Shown piece by piece: positions 9,690 to 19,595 of a stretch of DNA of 64,000 nt (position 1 is its first letter; the number at the start of each line of letters is the position of its first letter). The notes under the pieces were generated by a model. That model made no database searches. It saw only the letters and a program-made list of their open reading frames with translations, and was not told where the DNA came from. The DNA lies in the NCBI RefSeq assembly GCF_900141785.1, contig NZ_FQYP01000009.1, forward strand, positions 62,001 to 126,000. Reading direction: 5' to 3'. A program made the position numbers and the translations under genes. This DNA comes from Aquimarina spongiae (GTDB lineage Bacteria > Bacteroidota > Bacteroidia > Flavobacteriales > Flavobacteriaceae).

Positions 9690-11408
9690 ATGATGAAAAA
9701 TGTGATCAAAGGAGTAAAAATGTTACTCCTTTTTAACTTAATTGTACTAACATATTCTTGTAACGAAGATGAAGAAGTAGTTTTGAGTGATGAAAATTTT
9801 ATTACTTCTTTTAAATTAACAAGTGGTAATTATGAACAAAATTTTGAGGTTAAAGAAAATACGATTCAAGGCAGCACTCCATATTTTGTAGACGAAGAAG
9901 ATATCGTATTGACGATACTCGTCTCTGATAAGGCTGCTATTAGCCCAAACCCTGCTTCTATTACTTCAATTAAGGATCTTACCAATTTTATAATTACAGC
10001 AGAGAATGGAGAGAAAAGAACATATGTAATAGGAATCAATCGAGAGCTACATGATGAAAACGAAATATTATCCTTTAATCTTAAAAGTGGTGATTACCAA
10101 GAAGATTTTGAAGTTGAAGAGGGAACAATAAGTGGAACGACTCCTTATTACATCGATGACGAAGATGTAACGTTAACTATAGAAGTATCGAATCGTGCAA
10201 CGGTTACACCAGATCCAGAAACGATAAAGAGTATTAAAGAACCTTTGGAGTTAATAGTAACCGCAGAAAATGGTGAGGAAAAGATATTTAATGTTGATAT
10301 TAAAAGGAATGAAAGTCCAGAAAATGATCTGGTATCATTCAACTTAAAAAGTGGGGATTATGTAGAGGATTTTGAAGTTGTTGAAAATGAAATAAATGGT
10401 AGAACACCATATTATATAGATGACGAAGACGTTACTTTAACTATTGAGATATCTAATCATGCCACCATTACTCCAGATCCTAGTACGGTAAAAAGTATTG
10501 TAGACCCTATAACCTTTACGGTAACTGCAGAAAATGGAGATGAACAGAGTTTTACAGTAAACATCAAAAGAGACTTAAGTCCAGAAAAGGAGCTGTTATC
10601 ATTCGAAATCGATACTGATATTTTTAAGAGAAGTCTGGATATCGATGAAGAAAGTAGAACTATTTTTCAGAGAATTCTACCTGATGTGAATTTGATGTCT
10701 TTAACCCCTATCGTTACCATTTCTAATAGAGCAACCATATCTCCGGATCCAGAGACGATATTGGATTATACTAACCCAATTGTCTTTACGGTAACTGCAG
10801 AAAATGGAGATACAAAAGAATATACAGTAACGCTAGAAAGCATGGATGTGGATTATGATGTACAATGTGATATCACTAATGCATTTAAATGGTTTGGGGG
10901 TGATGACCGTGCAGTCCCTGATGTTCCAGAAATTGGTCCTAGAAATGTGGGTACTGGTCAGACGGTGATATTAAAAAAGGATACCAATCCAACTTCATTT
11001 GGAGTGCATTTCAGTGATCCTTTTAGATCAGATAATACCGGAGCAACATATAATGGGAATTTTGAAATAAAATTGAATATTAGAGAATCAAACGGAAATA
11101 TTATAGCTTCAAAAATTACCACGGTTCAAGGACCATTTAATGGTGGTTGGGTAGATTTTGATTTATCTTCATTATATCTTTTGCTAGAAAATGATACCAA
11201 CTACTTTTTTACATGGTACTTAATTAATGGAGAAGCTCTAGGTGTTTCTACCGGATCAACAGCTAATGTCGACGAAGCCGATGAAATTCATAATGGATCA
11301 GGGTTTACTGGAGAATCCAAATCAGAAAATGGTACTAGTCTGGAAGACTGGGATACTTGGTATCCACATGAATGGCATTTTAGTTTTAGAATTAGTGGTA
11401 AGCAATAG
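9690..11408 (+). CDS. DUF5018-repeat lipoprotein
   Basis: A 572-residue surface lipoprotein (signal peptide; TYSC lipobox near residue 24). About residues 33-390 consist of four imperfect repeats of some 88 residues, each containing F.L.SG.Y...F.V, a TPYY.DDEDV strand and TAENG, like the DUF5018 beta domain. The remaining C-terminal part, about 180 residues, is a beta-sandwich with W- and Y-rich strands (DUF4082-like), possibly carbohydrate or matrix binding. It is monocistronic, with a 16-bp terminator downstream. The function is unknown. Confidence 0.78.
   Translation: MMKNVIKGVKMLLLFNLIVLTYSCNEDEEVVLSDENFITSFKLTSGNYEQNFEVKENTIQGSTPYFVDEEDIVLTILVSDKAAISPNPASITSIKDLTNFIITAENGEKRTYVIGINRELHDENEILSFNLKSGDYQEDFEVEEGTISGTTPYYIDDEDVTLTIEVSNRATVTPDPETIKSIKEPLELIVTAENGEEKIFNVDIKRNESPENDLVSFNLKSGDYVEDFEVVENEINGRTPYYIDDEDVTLTIEISNHATITPDPSTVKSIVDPITFTVTAENGDEQSFTVNIKRDLSPEKELLSFEIDTDIFKRSLDIDEESRTIFQRILPDVNLMSLTPIVTISNRATISPDPETILDYTNPIVFTVTAENGDTKEYTVTLESMDVDYDVQCDITNAFKWFGGDDRAVPDVPEIGPRNVGTGQTVILKKDTNPTSFGVHFSDPFRSDNTGATYNGNFEIKLNIRESNGNIIASKITTVQGPFNGGWVDFDLSSLYLLLENDTNYFFTWYLINGEALGVSTGSTANVDEADEIHNGSGFTGESKSENGTSLEDWDTWYPHEWHFSFRISGKQ
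9795..10845 (+). repeat. Four tandem DUF5018-type repeats
   Basis: Four repeats of about 265 bp inside the lipoprotein gene. Repeats 2 and 3 are the closest (both encode SFNLKSGDY and YYIDDEDVTLTIE), and the fourth is degenerate in its first half. This suggests internal duplication. Confidence 0.7.
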
Positions 11409-11430
11409 GATTGATCAAAGCATTTCGTAT

Positions 11431-11466
11431 AAAAATCCGTTTGAGACTTGTCTCAAACGGATTTTT
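11431..11466 (+). terminator. Terminator after the DUF5018 lipoprotein
   Basis: A 16-bp perfect inverted repeat (11431-11446 with 11451-11466) with loop CTTG. The arms end in A5/T5, so it can work in both directions. Confidence 0.9.
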
Positions 11467-11531
11467 AAATATATCGCATATAAATATCTAGTACATAACA
11501 ATTTGTTGTGTACTTTTATAAAAAAGTACAG

Positions 11532-12056
11532 ATGAAAAAGATTATTTTATTGTGGTTATCCCTAGGGCTTGTTTCTTGCGGTAGTAGTTATGTAAACTAT
11601 GATTATGATGAGCAGCAGAATTTTTCCAAATATAAAACGTATGCTTTTTATTCTGAAATGAATTCAGGATTGAACGAGTTAGATGAAAAAAGATTGATTC
11701 GTAGTACCGAATTGGCGTTACAATCGATTGGTTTTACTGCTTCAAACACACCTGACATTTACATTAATTTTAAAACAAGAGTATTTGAACAAGCATCTAA
11801 TAATAATATAGGTGTAGGTATAGGAGGAGGTAATCGTGGGATAGGAGTGGGAGTTGGTGGATCAATACCAATCGGTGGGCCGCAAACCTTTCTTGAGATT
11901 ACTACTGATTTTGTAGATGTAACAAGTAATAATCTGGTGTGGCAGGCAATCTCAGAAGGAAGGTTTAATATGAATGCCAAACCCGAGAATAGAGAAAACT
12001 TCTTTTTAAAAATCATGCAAAAAACGTTCTCAAAATATCCGCCTAAAAAGAAATAA
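11532..12056 (+). CDS. DUF4136 lipoprotein
   Basis: A 174-residue envelope lipoprotein of the DUF4136 family. I start it at the ATG at 11532, which gives MKKIILLWLSLGLVSCG with a proper lipobox; an upstream TTG start would put residues before the signal peptide. YKTYAF and the glycine-rich loop IGVGIGGGNRGIGVGVGG (about 92-109) are typical of these slpA-like proteins. No catalytic residues are known for the family. It precedes the TPR-recO-TonB receptor genes by about 100 bp. Confidence 0.8.
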   Translation: MKKIILLWLSLGLVSCGSSYVNYDYDEQQNFSKYKTYAFYSEMNSGLNELDEKRLIRSTELALQSIGFTASNTPDIYINFKTRVFEQASNNNIGVGIGGGNRGIGVGVGGSIPIGGPQTFLEITTDFVDVTSNNLVWQAISEGRFNMNAKPENRENFFLKIMQKTFSKYPPKKK

Positions 12057-12157
12057 TGACATAAATATCTTGTTTCAAAAACAAAGAGAATGCCCCTATT
12101 TTAACTACATTTGATTACAGTATCAATTACTTCATATAACGTATAAAAAGAAAAGGT

Positions 12158-12652
12158 ATGGATCACCTTACGAAATTGGAAGAAATGCTTCACAGGGCCA
12201 ACGATGATATCAAGAATGGATATTATGATGAGGCGACCAATAAGCTAGAAAAAATTATTGATATGGACCCCAATTTTGGAAAGGCGTATAATCATCTTGG
12301 GTATCTATACGAAGTAAAGTTTAAGGAATACGAAAAGGGAGAAACTCTCTATAAGCTGTGTCTTGAGAAAAGTCCAATGTACCCTAGTGTTTACTATAAC
12401 TATGCTATTTTACTATCTACGCTAGGTAAATGGGAAGAGTTAAAGAGTTTGCTGGATACCGCAATGAATATTCCTGGGATTACAAAATCTACTATTTATA
12501 ACGAATATGCAATTATGTATGAACAACAAGGGGAATTGGATAAAGCTATCGAACATTATAAAAAATGTGCATTGAACACTCTGGATAAGAATACATTAAC
12601 CAGGGCCAAAGAATCACTTGAAAGGTGTAAAATGAAAAAAGAATTCTTGTAA
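12158..12652 (+). CDS. TPR protein
   Basis: A 164-residue cytosolic protein of about three to four tetratricopeptide repeats, for example the helix pairs starting at DDIKNGYYDEAT and NEYAIMYEQQGELDKAIEHY. It has no signal peptide or extra domain. It lies 24 bp upstream of recO and may share its transcript. TPRs mediate protein contacts; the partner is unknown. Confidence 0.8.
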   Translation: MDHLTKLEEMLHRANDDIKNGYYDEATNKLEKIIDMDPNFGKAYNHLGYLYEVKFKEYEKGETLYKLCLEKSPMYPSVYYNYAILLSTLGKWEELKSLLDTAMNIPGITKSTIYNEYAIMYEQQGELDKAIEHYKKCALNTLDKNTLTRAKESLERCKMKKEFL

Positions 12653-12676
12653 TAGCTTAATGATTCTGATTGCAAA

Positions 12677-13396
12677 ATGATTGTAAATACACCTGCAATA
12701 GTACTTCATGCTATTCGATACGGAGAAGCAGATTTGATAGCGACATTGTTTACAAGAAAAGATGGCTTACGATCATACATGCTAAGAGGGGTTTTGAAAT
12801 CTAAAAAAGGTAAAATCAGATCCTCTTTTTTTCAACCTTTGATGCTTCTGGATATAGAAGCTTCACACAAAAACAAAGGTACTTTAGAACGACTACGAGA
12901 CGTACGAGTTTTATCTCATTATACCAGCCTACATACAGACCATATAAAAAGTGCTCTGGTATTCTTTATTGCCGATATTCTCAAAAGTTCGATTCAGGAA
13001 CAAGAATCTAATGTAGATCTGTTTGACTATCTTCAAACGACAATCCTTTGGCTAGATGCTCATGATAAAATCGCGAATTTCCATATCGCATTTCTAATTA
13101 AGTTAACGCAGTATCTGGGGTTTTTCCCGGATTTGTCTCAAATCGAAGCCTCTTATTTTAATATGCAAGAAGGAGTATTTCAATCTGTGGATACTAATGT
13201 TTATTGCGTCGAGGGACAGCATATATCCAAGTTCAAAGAGTTTTTAGGCACAACATTTGAGGGGAGTATGGATATTAGTTTGTCGAAGAAGACACGAAGT
13301 GAGGTTCTTGCTATGCTATTATTATATTTTGAACTACATTTGCACGGCTTTAAGAAACCTAAATCACTTTCGGTTTTAAATGAAATTTTCAAATAG
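12677..13396 (+). CDS. recO: DNA repair protein RecO
   Basis: A 239-residue RecO. It has the N-terminal OB fold starting IVNTPAIVLHAIRYGEADLIATLFTR (shown in part) and the helical C-terminal part. RecO works with RecR and RecF to load RecA on SSB-coated gaps. As in many Bacteroidota, the four-Cys zinc motif of some RecO proteins is not evident. Its stop lies 3 bp before the TonB receptor ATG, so the two are co-transcribed. Confidence 0.9.
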   Translation: MIVNTPAIVLHAIRYGEADLIATLFTRKDGLRSYMLRGVLKSKKGKIRSSFFQPLMLLDIEASHKNKGTLERLRDVRVLSHYTSLHTDHIKSALVFFIADILKSSIQEQESNVDLFDYLQTTILWLDAHDKIANFHIAFLIKLTQYLGFFPDLSQIEASYFNMQEGVFQSVDTNVYCVEGQHISKFKEFLGTTFEGSMDISLSKKTRSEVLAMLLLYFELHLHGFKKPKSLSVLNEIFK

Positions 13397-13399
13397 GTA

Positions 13400-15808
13400 A
13401 TGCGTTTAATACTTACTATTTTATTATTCTTTATTCTCGCTCCTTTTGTAAATGCTCAACAAATATCGGTACTTAGCAAAGCTTCGAAAACACCGATACC
13501 TAATGTAGCGATTTACAACAAGGATAAATCAAAAAGTGCGCTTACCGATTTTGATGGTGTTGCCGATATATCTTCATTTGCAGATAGAGAACTTTTATTT
13601 TTTGATCATGTTTCGCATGTAAATGTACATCTACGAAAATCCGAAGTTGTTAGAAAAGGAAATAAGGTATACATGGTCGTTGATGAAAATCAACTTTCAG
13701 AAGTGGTGATATCAGTTTCCAAATGGGAACAGGATAAAGATGACATCACTCATAAGGTGTTGAGTATTACTTCAGAAGACATATCGCAATCCACACCACA
13801 AACCTCAGCAGATCTGCTACAGAATAGTGGGCAGGTATTTGTCCAAAAAAGTCAGTTGGGTGGGGGTAGTCCCATCATCAGAGGTTTTTCTACAAACCGT
13901 CTTCTTATTACGGTGGATGGTGTACGTATGAATACTGCTATTTTTAGAGGGGGAAATGTGCAAAATGTAATATCCATAGATCCTTTTACTATTGGTAGAA
14001 CCGAAGTTATTCTGGGACCAGGTTCTGTAGTATATGGTAGTGATGCCATAGGAGGAGTTATGAATTTTTATACCGAGAAGCCTAAGTTTTCGGTGACCGG
14101 AGAACATGTGATCACCGGGAATGTATTAGCAAGATATGCAAGTGCAAGTAATGAAAAGACAGGTCATATAGACTTAAATATAGGATTGAATAAATGGGCT
14201 TTTTTAACTAGTGTAAGTTATACCGATTTTGATGATCTACGAATGGGGAGTAATGGACCGGATGATTATTTGAGAACAGATTTTGTGGAACGAATTAATG
14301 GTCAGGATGTCGTTCTTCAAAATCCGGATCCGGAAGAACAAGTGTTTACCGGATATGACCAAGTAAATTTTTTGCAAAAAATCCATTTTACACCCAACGA
14401 AACCTGGGACTTTAATGCGGATTTGATCTACACTACTTCTTCAGACTATCCCAGGTATGATCGATTGATTAGACGTAGGGATGGGAATTTGCAGTCGGCA
14501 GAATGGTTTTATGGTCCACAGCGCTGGTTTATGGGAAACCTGCAGGTGGCACAAAAATCCAGAAGCAAGCTGTATGATAAAATGAAGATCACGGCGGCCT
14601 ATCAGTTTTTTGAAGAAAGTCGAAATGACCGAAATTTTGGAAGTACCATATTAGAGAGAACACAAGAACAAGTCGATGTATACTCTCTTAATGTAGATTT
14701 TGAGAAAAAATATAGCTCAAAGACCTCATTTTACTATGGGTTAGAATACATACTGAATAATGTCTTTTCTGATGGATCCCGTAGAGATATTGAAACAGGT
14801 GTAGTAGAAAATGCACCTTCAAGATACCCAGACGGATCTACCTGGCAATCGATTGCTGCATATTTGAGTATTCAGAATAATTTTAGCGAAAAACTAAGAT
14901 TTCAAGGAGGATTGCGATACAACAGAATCATTTTGTTTTCGCAATATGATGATGAATTTTTTGACTTCCCTTTTGATGAAGCCAATTTAGATACGGATGC
15001 ATTAACCGGGACGGCAGGGTTAAGCTGGTTGCCAAATGATATCCTTCATTGGAAATTAAACTTTTCTACGGCGTTTAGAGCTCCAAATATCGATGATGTT
15101 GGTAAAATATTTGATTCAGAACCTGGTTCTGTAGTGGTACCCAATCCGGATTTAAGACCAGAATATGCTTATAATGGAGAATTAGGACTGAGTGCTAAAT
15201 TTGGGAATCATTTTACTCTGGACCTTGCTACGTATTATACCTATCTGGATAATGCCTTGGTGCGAAGTGATTTTAATCTGAATGGAGAAACTGAGATTTT
15301 GTTTGGTGGTGAATTGAGTAATGTACAAGCTATTCAAAATGCTGCGAGAGCACGAATTTATGGTTTTGAAGCTGGTCTGAAATATAACTTTGCCAAAAAC
15401 TTTGAGTTTGCTTCGCAATATACCTTTGTGGGTGGAGAAGAAGAGTTAGAAGGGGGGTTAATCACCCCATCTAGACATGTATCTCCGCAGTTTGGAAATT
15501 CTAGTCTTACCTTTCGCAATGATAAGCTGATGTTGAGCACCTTTGTGCAATATAATGGTACGTTTGATTTTGAAGACCTTGCTCCTTCACAACAAAATAA
15601 TCCATCTCTTTATGCAAGTGACGAAAATGGAAATCCGTATTCTCCTTCCTGGTATACTTTAAATTTTAGATCTCAGTATAACGTGACCAAAAATATTACC
15701 GGAATCTTTTCTGTAGAGAATATTACGGATCAACGTTATCGACCATATTCTTCTGGAATAGCAGGTGCGGGAAGAAATTTTATCGCATCGTTGAAATATT
15801 CATTTTAA
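13400..15808 (+). CDS. TonB-dependent outer membrane receptor
   Basis: An 802-residue TonB-dependent receptor. It has a signal peptide (FVNAQQ), a short carboxypeptidase-regulatory-like domain (about 20-95), a plug with IIRGFSTNRLLITVDGVR (about 156-173), and a beta-barrel ending in the aromatic C-terminus LKYSF. The plug sequence with DGVRMNTA and GPGSVVYGSDAIGG resembles heme/hemoglobin or vitamin receptors, but the ligand is not certain. There is no SusD partner, which argues against glycan uptake. It is directly downstream of recO. Confidence 0.88.
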   Translation: MRLILTILLFFILAPFVNAQQISVLSKASKTPIPNVAIYNKDKSKSALTDFDGVADISSFADRELLFFDHVSHVNVHLRKSEVVRKGNKVYMVVDENQLSEVVISVSKWEQDKDDITHKVLSITSEDISQSTPQTSADLLQNSGQVFVQKSQLGGGSPIIRGFSTNRLLITVDGVRMNTAIFRGGNVQNVISIDPFTIGRTEVILGPGSVVYGSDAIGGVMNFYTEKPKFSVTGEHVITGNVLARYASASNEKTGHIDLNIGLNKWAFLTSVSYTDFDDLRMGSNGPDDYLRTDFVERINGQDVVLQNPDPEEQVFTGYDQVNFLQKIHFTPNETWDFNADLIYTTSSDYPRYDRLIRRRDGNLQSAEWFYGPQRWFMGNLQVAQKSRSKLYDKMKITAAYQFFEESRNDRNFGSTILERTQEQVDVYSLNVDFEKKYSSKTSFYYGLEYILNNVFSDGSRRDIETGVVENAPSRYPDGSTWQSIAAYLSIQNNFSEKLRFQGGLRYNRIILFSQYDDEFFDFPFDEANLDTDALTGTAGLSWLPNDILHWKLNFSTAFRAPNIDDVGKIFDSEPGSVVVPNPDLRPEYAYNGELGLSAKFGNHFTLDLATYYTYLDNALVRSDFNLNGETEILFGGELSNVQAIQNAARARIYGFEAGLKYNFAKNFEFASQYTFVGGEEELEGGLITPSRHVSPQFGNSSLTFRNDKLMLSTFVQYNGTFDFEDLAPSQQNNPSLYASDENGNPYSPSWYTLNFRSQYNVTKNITGIFSVENITDQRYRPYSSGIAGAGRNFIASLKYSF

Positions 15809-15821
15809 TACCATAATCGTT

Positions 15822-16475
15822 CTGAAAAACAAGCTCTTCATATTTGATATTGATGGCACTTTAACCGATAGTGTACCTATGTATTTGATTTCGGTTACCA
15901 AATCGTTACAAGCTTTAGGAATTAAAGATATCGATACCGATTACAATAACTACAAACATCATACAGATAGTTATGCATTGCGATACAATTATGAGCGTAA
16001 TTTTGAATCCAGAATGCCAGAGGGGTTATTACATGATTTTGAAGAGGATTTGGTGCTACAGATGAACAAATTTGATCCTGTTGTAGAAATTAACGGAGCA
16101 AAAAGACTACTTAACTTCCTTAGAGCTCAAAAAATACCGTTTTGTTTTGCTACTGGCGCTCTACCTAAGCCAGCAATACTAAAATTAGAACAATGTAACC
16201 TTTGGTACGATGAACAATTGGTAGCTACCTCAAAAACGCATGAGTCTAGAGAAGGATTTGTATTAGATGCCATTGATCGGGCAAAGCAGTTCTATCAGAG
16301 ATCCGAATTTGATCAGGTAATTTCTGTTGGAGATGGGATATGGGATTTGAAAACCGCACAGAATTTATCCCTAGATTTTGTGGGGATAGGAGAGCGGAAC
16401 AAAAACAAACTTCTTGCTGCCGGAGCAGCGCATTGTTTTGATGATCTTAGTGCATTTCAAGCTACATTGGACTAG
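15822..16475 (+). CDS. HAD-family phosphatase with a non-AUG start
   Basis: A HAD hydrolase of the phosphoglycolate phosphatase/beta-phosphoglucomutase type. The first in-frame ATG (15879) falls after the catalytic motif DIDGTLTDS, which is encoded at 15846-15872. The true start must be upstream and there is no ATG, GTG or TTG before the in-frame stop at 15792; CTG at 15822 gives MKNKLFIFDIDGT, and ATC or ATA at 15813-15818 are alternatives. Motif II lies in CFATGAL and motif III/IV in SVGDGIWDLKTA. It ends 4 bp into the convergent SnoaL-like gene. Confidence 0.78.
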   Translation: MKNKLFIFDIDGTLTDSVPMYLISVTKSLQALGIKDIDTDYNNYKHHTDSYALRYNYERNFESRMPEGLLHDFEEDLVLQMNKFDPVVEINGAKRLLNFLRAQKIPFCFATGALPKPAILKLEQCNLWYDEQLVATSKTHESREGFVLDAIDRAKQFYQRSEFDQVISVGDGIWDLKTAQNLSLDFVGIGERNKNKLLAAGAAHCFDDLSAFQATLD

Positions 16476-16966
16476 TTCTTACCAGCTCTTAGTTGCTGCA
16501 TAAGCGTGGTGTCAAAGTTTTGTTTCAGTTTGGTGATTTCAGCTACATTTTCGTTGGGAATAGCAATCGATAACACATAGTGTTTCACCTTCCAGCCATC
16601 AGTTGTTTTTTCTACTACACCACTTCCTCTGCAAATACCCATTTGAGTGTCTAACAACTCGTCAAACCAGGCTAAAGTATCACCTTCTTTAACAAAAATA
16701 TTTCGTTCCAAAGTCGAGAAACTCCAGGCTTTACCTTTGTCAAAATAGGGTTTTGCAAAAGACTTAAACGCGTCATACGACCAATTTTCTGTTGGATCTG
16801 TACCAATAAAAATGGCATCATTAGTCATTCGGCCAAAATAGGCTTCAAAATCGGCATCTGCTGCCGCTTTATGCCAGGATACTAACAGTTGATCAATGTC
16901 GGTTTTTGCTTGGCTAAAACAAACACTGCAGCAAACTACAGATAAAATGAGGAGGATATTTTTCAT
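16472..16966 (-). CDS. Secreted SnoaL/DUF4440-like protein
   Basis: A 164-residue protein with a signal peptide (SVCFSQA) and an NTF2-like cone fold of the DUF4440/SnoaL type. Typical features are WHKAAADADFEAYFGRMTND, AIFIGTDPTE and DGWKVKHYVLS. In this family the cone binds small hydrophobic ligands; no catalytic residues can be assigned. It is likely periplasmic. The downstream partner of the lipoprotein gene at 16972-17511, 5 bp apart, so it is probably in the same operon. Confidence 0.78.
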   Translation of the reverse strand: MKNILLILSVVCCSVCFSQAKTDIDQLLVSWHKAAADADFEAYFGRMTNDAIFIGTDPTENWSYDAFKSFAKPYFDKGKAWSFSTLERNIFVKEGDTLAWFDELLDTQMGICRGSGVVEKTTDGWKVKHYVLSIAIPNENVAEITKLKQNFDTTLMQQLRAGKN

Positions 16967-16971
16967 AGTAT

Positions 16972-17511
16972 TTATTCTTCTTTATTTTCTTCATCCAAAT
17001 CACGCAAAAGCTCTTTCTCAATATTTTCTGGTATGGCCAAAGACAATTCATTAAGTTGAACGATCAAACTATTATAGGCTGTAAGCAAACGCGTGTTTTG
17101 CTCGAGAATTTTCTCGGGTTTGGGATTTTGGGTTTCCGTTACTTGCTTGAGTAAACCAGATTCGGTCATAAGCACAGAAATTCGAGAATTGATTGTGTTT
17201 ACATTCAAATCTTCTGAAAGATTTTCGTCAAAAACCTGAATCAGTATTTGTATACTATCAGCATACTTTTTTACATAGTAAGGGTTAGCGGTTTTTAGTG
17301 TTTGGCTTAAATTTCGAAGGTTTTGAAAATCCTCAAAAGTTTCAAGGTCTTTTTCTCCTTGCGAAGAGAGCTTCAACAGGTCTAGTCGTATATGGTCTTT
17401 AGAAAGGCTATCCAGTGATTTCTCTGTAGGAACTACTTGTGCTTCTGTTTTGATTTCCTTTTTACAAGAAAAACAAAGACAAATCATCACCATAAAAAGA
17501 AAAATGCGCAT
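16972..17511 (-). CDS. Helical lipoprotein of unknown function
   Basis: A 179-residue lipoprotein (MVMICLCFSCKK, Cys16) that is otherwise charged and predicted largely helical, with a C-terminal DLDEENKEE tail. I do not recognise a family. It is the first gene of a minus-strand pair with the SnoaL-like protein, and 490 bp separate it from the divergent symporter gene. Confidence 0.65.
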   Translation of the reverse strand: MRIFLFMVMICLCFSCKKEIKTEAQVVPTEKSLDSLSKDHIRLDLLKLSSQGEKDLETFEDFQNLRNLSQTLKTANPYYVKKYADSIQILIQVFDENLSEDLNVNTINSRISVLMTESGLLKQVTETQNPKPEKILEQNTRLLTAYNSLIVQLNELSLAIPENIEKELLRDLDEENKEE

Positions 17512-18001
17512 TACAATACTATATTAATTTATTGGTAAGGACTCAAAAATAGGGGATTTATGGCAAGCATTCTAATTCTGGCAATAGATAGTGCGGTTTT
17601 TTTGAATTTGCTGGAAAATCACACTTCAAAAAAGAACCTCGAATGAAGATTTCACTCGAGGTTCAGCGATCACATAAGTATCAAGTTAAGATTCAGGTGG
17701 TAGCTTTAAATGCGGTATCAAAAATGTTGAGTTTGTGTTAAGATAGATACCACGATTTGAAACGCAAATATGCGATAATAGTATTCTTTTATGTAAAAAT
17801 TAACATTCATTTAGTACATGAAAATGCCTGTGGGGACTTATGAAATAGGTAGGGTTGTTTTTTCTTAAACATTTAATAATCATGAAGAGGCTTCTTAGAA
17901 ATAGATGAGTTTAGCGTCTTTTTGAAAGAATTTATCAAATCGAAAATGTTAATAATAGTTTAAAATAATTCCTATATATTTAATCTCAAAACACAATCAT
18001 T
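17512..18001. other. 490-bp divergent intergenic region
   Basis: No gene that I can support. It holds the promoters of the divergent lipoprotein and symporter genes and a hairpin at 17634-17664 that would act as a terminator for minus-strand transcription. Minus-strand codons before it are open for about 40 residues ending KLPPES, but with no usual start codon. Confidence 0.6.
17634..17664 (-). terminator. Orphan minus-strand terminator-like hairpin
   Basis: GAACCTCGA (17634-17642) pairs with TCGAGGTTC (17656-17664), and TGAA/TTCA extend the stem. Read on the minus strand it is followed by TTTTTT. No annotated minus-strand gene lies upstream of it. Confidence 0.55.
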
Positions 18002-19579
18002 ATGGGTTTACTTTCCTTTTTAGGCTTCACTTTATTAGTGGGAATAATCTCTTATATCGCCTCGCGTAAAACAAATGAAAACACCTCGGATGGCTATTTC
18101 TTAGGAGGTCGAAGTCTTACAGGAGTGGTCATAGCAGGTTCATTGTTACTTACCAATTTGTCTACAGAACAGATCGTTGGACTTAATGGGCAAGCATTTA
18201 CCGAAGGAGTTTTGGTAATGGCCTGGGAGACGTTGGCTGCGATTGCCATGGTGATTACCGCTGTGTTTTTGTTACCGAGATACCTTAAAGGAGGGATTAC
18301 TACAGTACCCCAGTTTTTAGAAAAACGATATGATACGGTGACCAAAACCATTGCATCCGGACTATTTCTATCGGGGTATGCAATTGTATTATTACCAATC
18401 GTATTATATACCGGTTCGTTGGCGTTAAGCACCATGTTTGATGTACCAGGATTATTAGGTGTTTCTAAGAATGCGGCTATTTGGATTTGTGTTTTTGGGA
18501 TTGGTATTATCGGTTCGATTTATGCGATTTTTGGAGGACTAAAAGCAGTGGCTGTTTCTGATACGATCAATGCTATAGGATTATTGATCGGGGGGATTAT
18601 GATTCCCGTATTTGGATTGCTGGAAATAGGAGATGGAAGCATCGGAGAAGGATTGACCACTTTGTTTAGAGATAATCCAGAGAAATTCGACTCTATTGGT
18701 AATAGTGAGGCTTCTGTGCCGTTTGCTACTATTTTTACTGGGATGATGTTGGTGCAATTGTTTTATTGGGGAACAAATCAAGCGATAATTCAAAGAGCGT
18801 TGGGAGCAAAAAACCTGAAAGAAGGACAAAAAGGATTGATGTTGGCAGCGTTTATCAAGATATTAGGCCCATTGATTGTAGTGCTTCCTGGGGTTATTGC
18901 ATTTCATATGTTTGGAGATACACTAGAAAAAGCGGATGAAGCTTATCCTACCTTGGTGAGTAGAGTATTACCGTTATCTCTGGTTGGTTTCTTTGCTGCA
19001 GTGTTGTTTGGTGCCATATTGAGTTCTTTTAATAGTGCGTTGAATAGTTCGGTTACCCTTTTTGGTATAGATATCTATAAGCAATACGTGAATAAGGAAG
19101 CAACGGAGCGCCAAACCGTATTTGCAGGAAAACTGTTTGGAGTAGGTCTGGCCTTGTTTGCTATGATTATTGCTCCGCTCTTACAAAGTGCAGAGAGTAT
19201 TTTTGGATACTTGCAACAGGTTAATGGATGCTATAGTATTCCTATTCTTACGATTATAGTTGTAGGGTATCTTACCAAAAATGTTCCGGCTATTGCGGCA
19301 AAAATTGCCATTATTTCTGGTGCAGTTCTATACATAATTTATGTAGTGCTGGATGGTACGATAATGGAGGATCAATTTCCACATTTCTTGCACGTCATGG
19401 CGATACTTTTTGTTTTCAATGTAGGAGTTATGCTAATTATTGGTAAATTGTATCCAAGAGCAGTTCCGTTCGAGTTAGAGTACACCAAAAAAGTGGATAT
19501 CGTTCCGTGGAAAGCTGTCAAAGTTGTGGGTGTATTGATTTGTGCGATTGTAATTGCAACATATATCTACTTTTCATAA
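18002..19579 (+). CDS. Sodium/solute symporter (SSS family)
   Basis: A 525-residue inner-membrane transporter with about 14 helices of the SSS/SLC5 family. Motifs include GYFLGGRSL (about 31-39), the helix-1 region TNLSTEQIVGLNGQ and ILSSFNSALNSSVTLF (about 340-355), part of the sodium-site region. It couples Na+ to uptake of a sugar, carboxylate or similar solute; relatives are often sugar or sialic-acid transporters, but this cannot be decided here. An AraC regulator follows 16 bp downstream. Confidence 0.88.
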   Translation: MGLLSFLGFTLLVGIISYIASRKTNENTSDGYFLGGRSLTGVVIAGSLLLTNLSTEQIVGLNGQAFTEGVLVMAWETLAAIAMVITAVFLLPRYLKGGITTVPQFLEKRYDTVTKTIASGLFLSGYAIVLLPIVLYTGSLALSTMFDVPGLLGVSKNAAIWICVFGIGIIGSIYAIFGGLKAVAVSDTINAIGLLIGGIMIPVFGLLEIGDGSIGEGLTTLFRDNPEKFDSIGNSEASVPFATIFTGMMLVQLFYWGTNQAIIQRALGAKNLKEGQKGLMLAAFIKILGPLIVVLPGVIAFHMFGDTLEKADEAYPTLVSRVLPLSLVGFFAAVLFGAILSSFNSALNSSVTLFGIDIYKQYVNKEATERQTVFAGKLFGVGLALFAMIIAPLLQSAESIFGYLQQVNGCYSIPILTIIVVGYLTKNVPAIAAKIAIISGAVLYIIYVVLDGTIMEDQFPHFLHVMAILFVFNVGVMLIIGKLYPRAVPFELEYTKKVDIVPWKAVKVVGVLICAIVIATYIYFS

Positions 19580-19595
19580 AACATAAAAACCGTTA

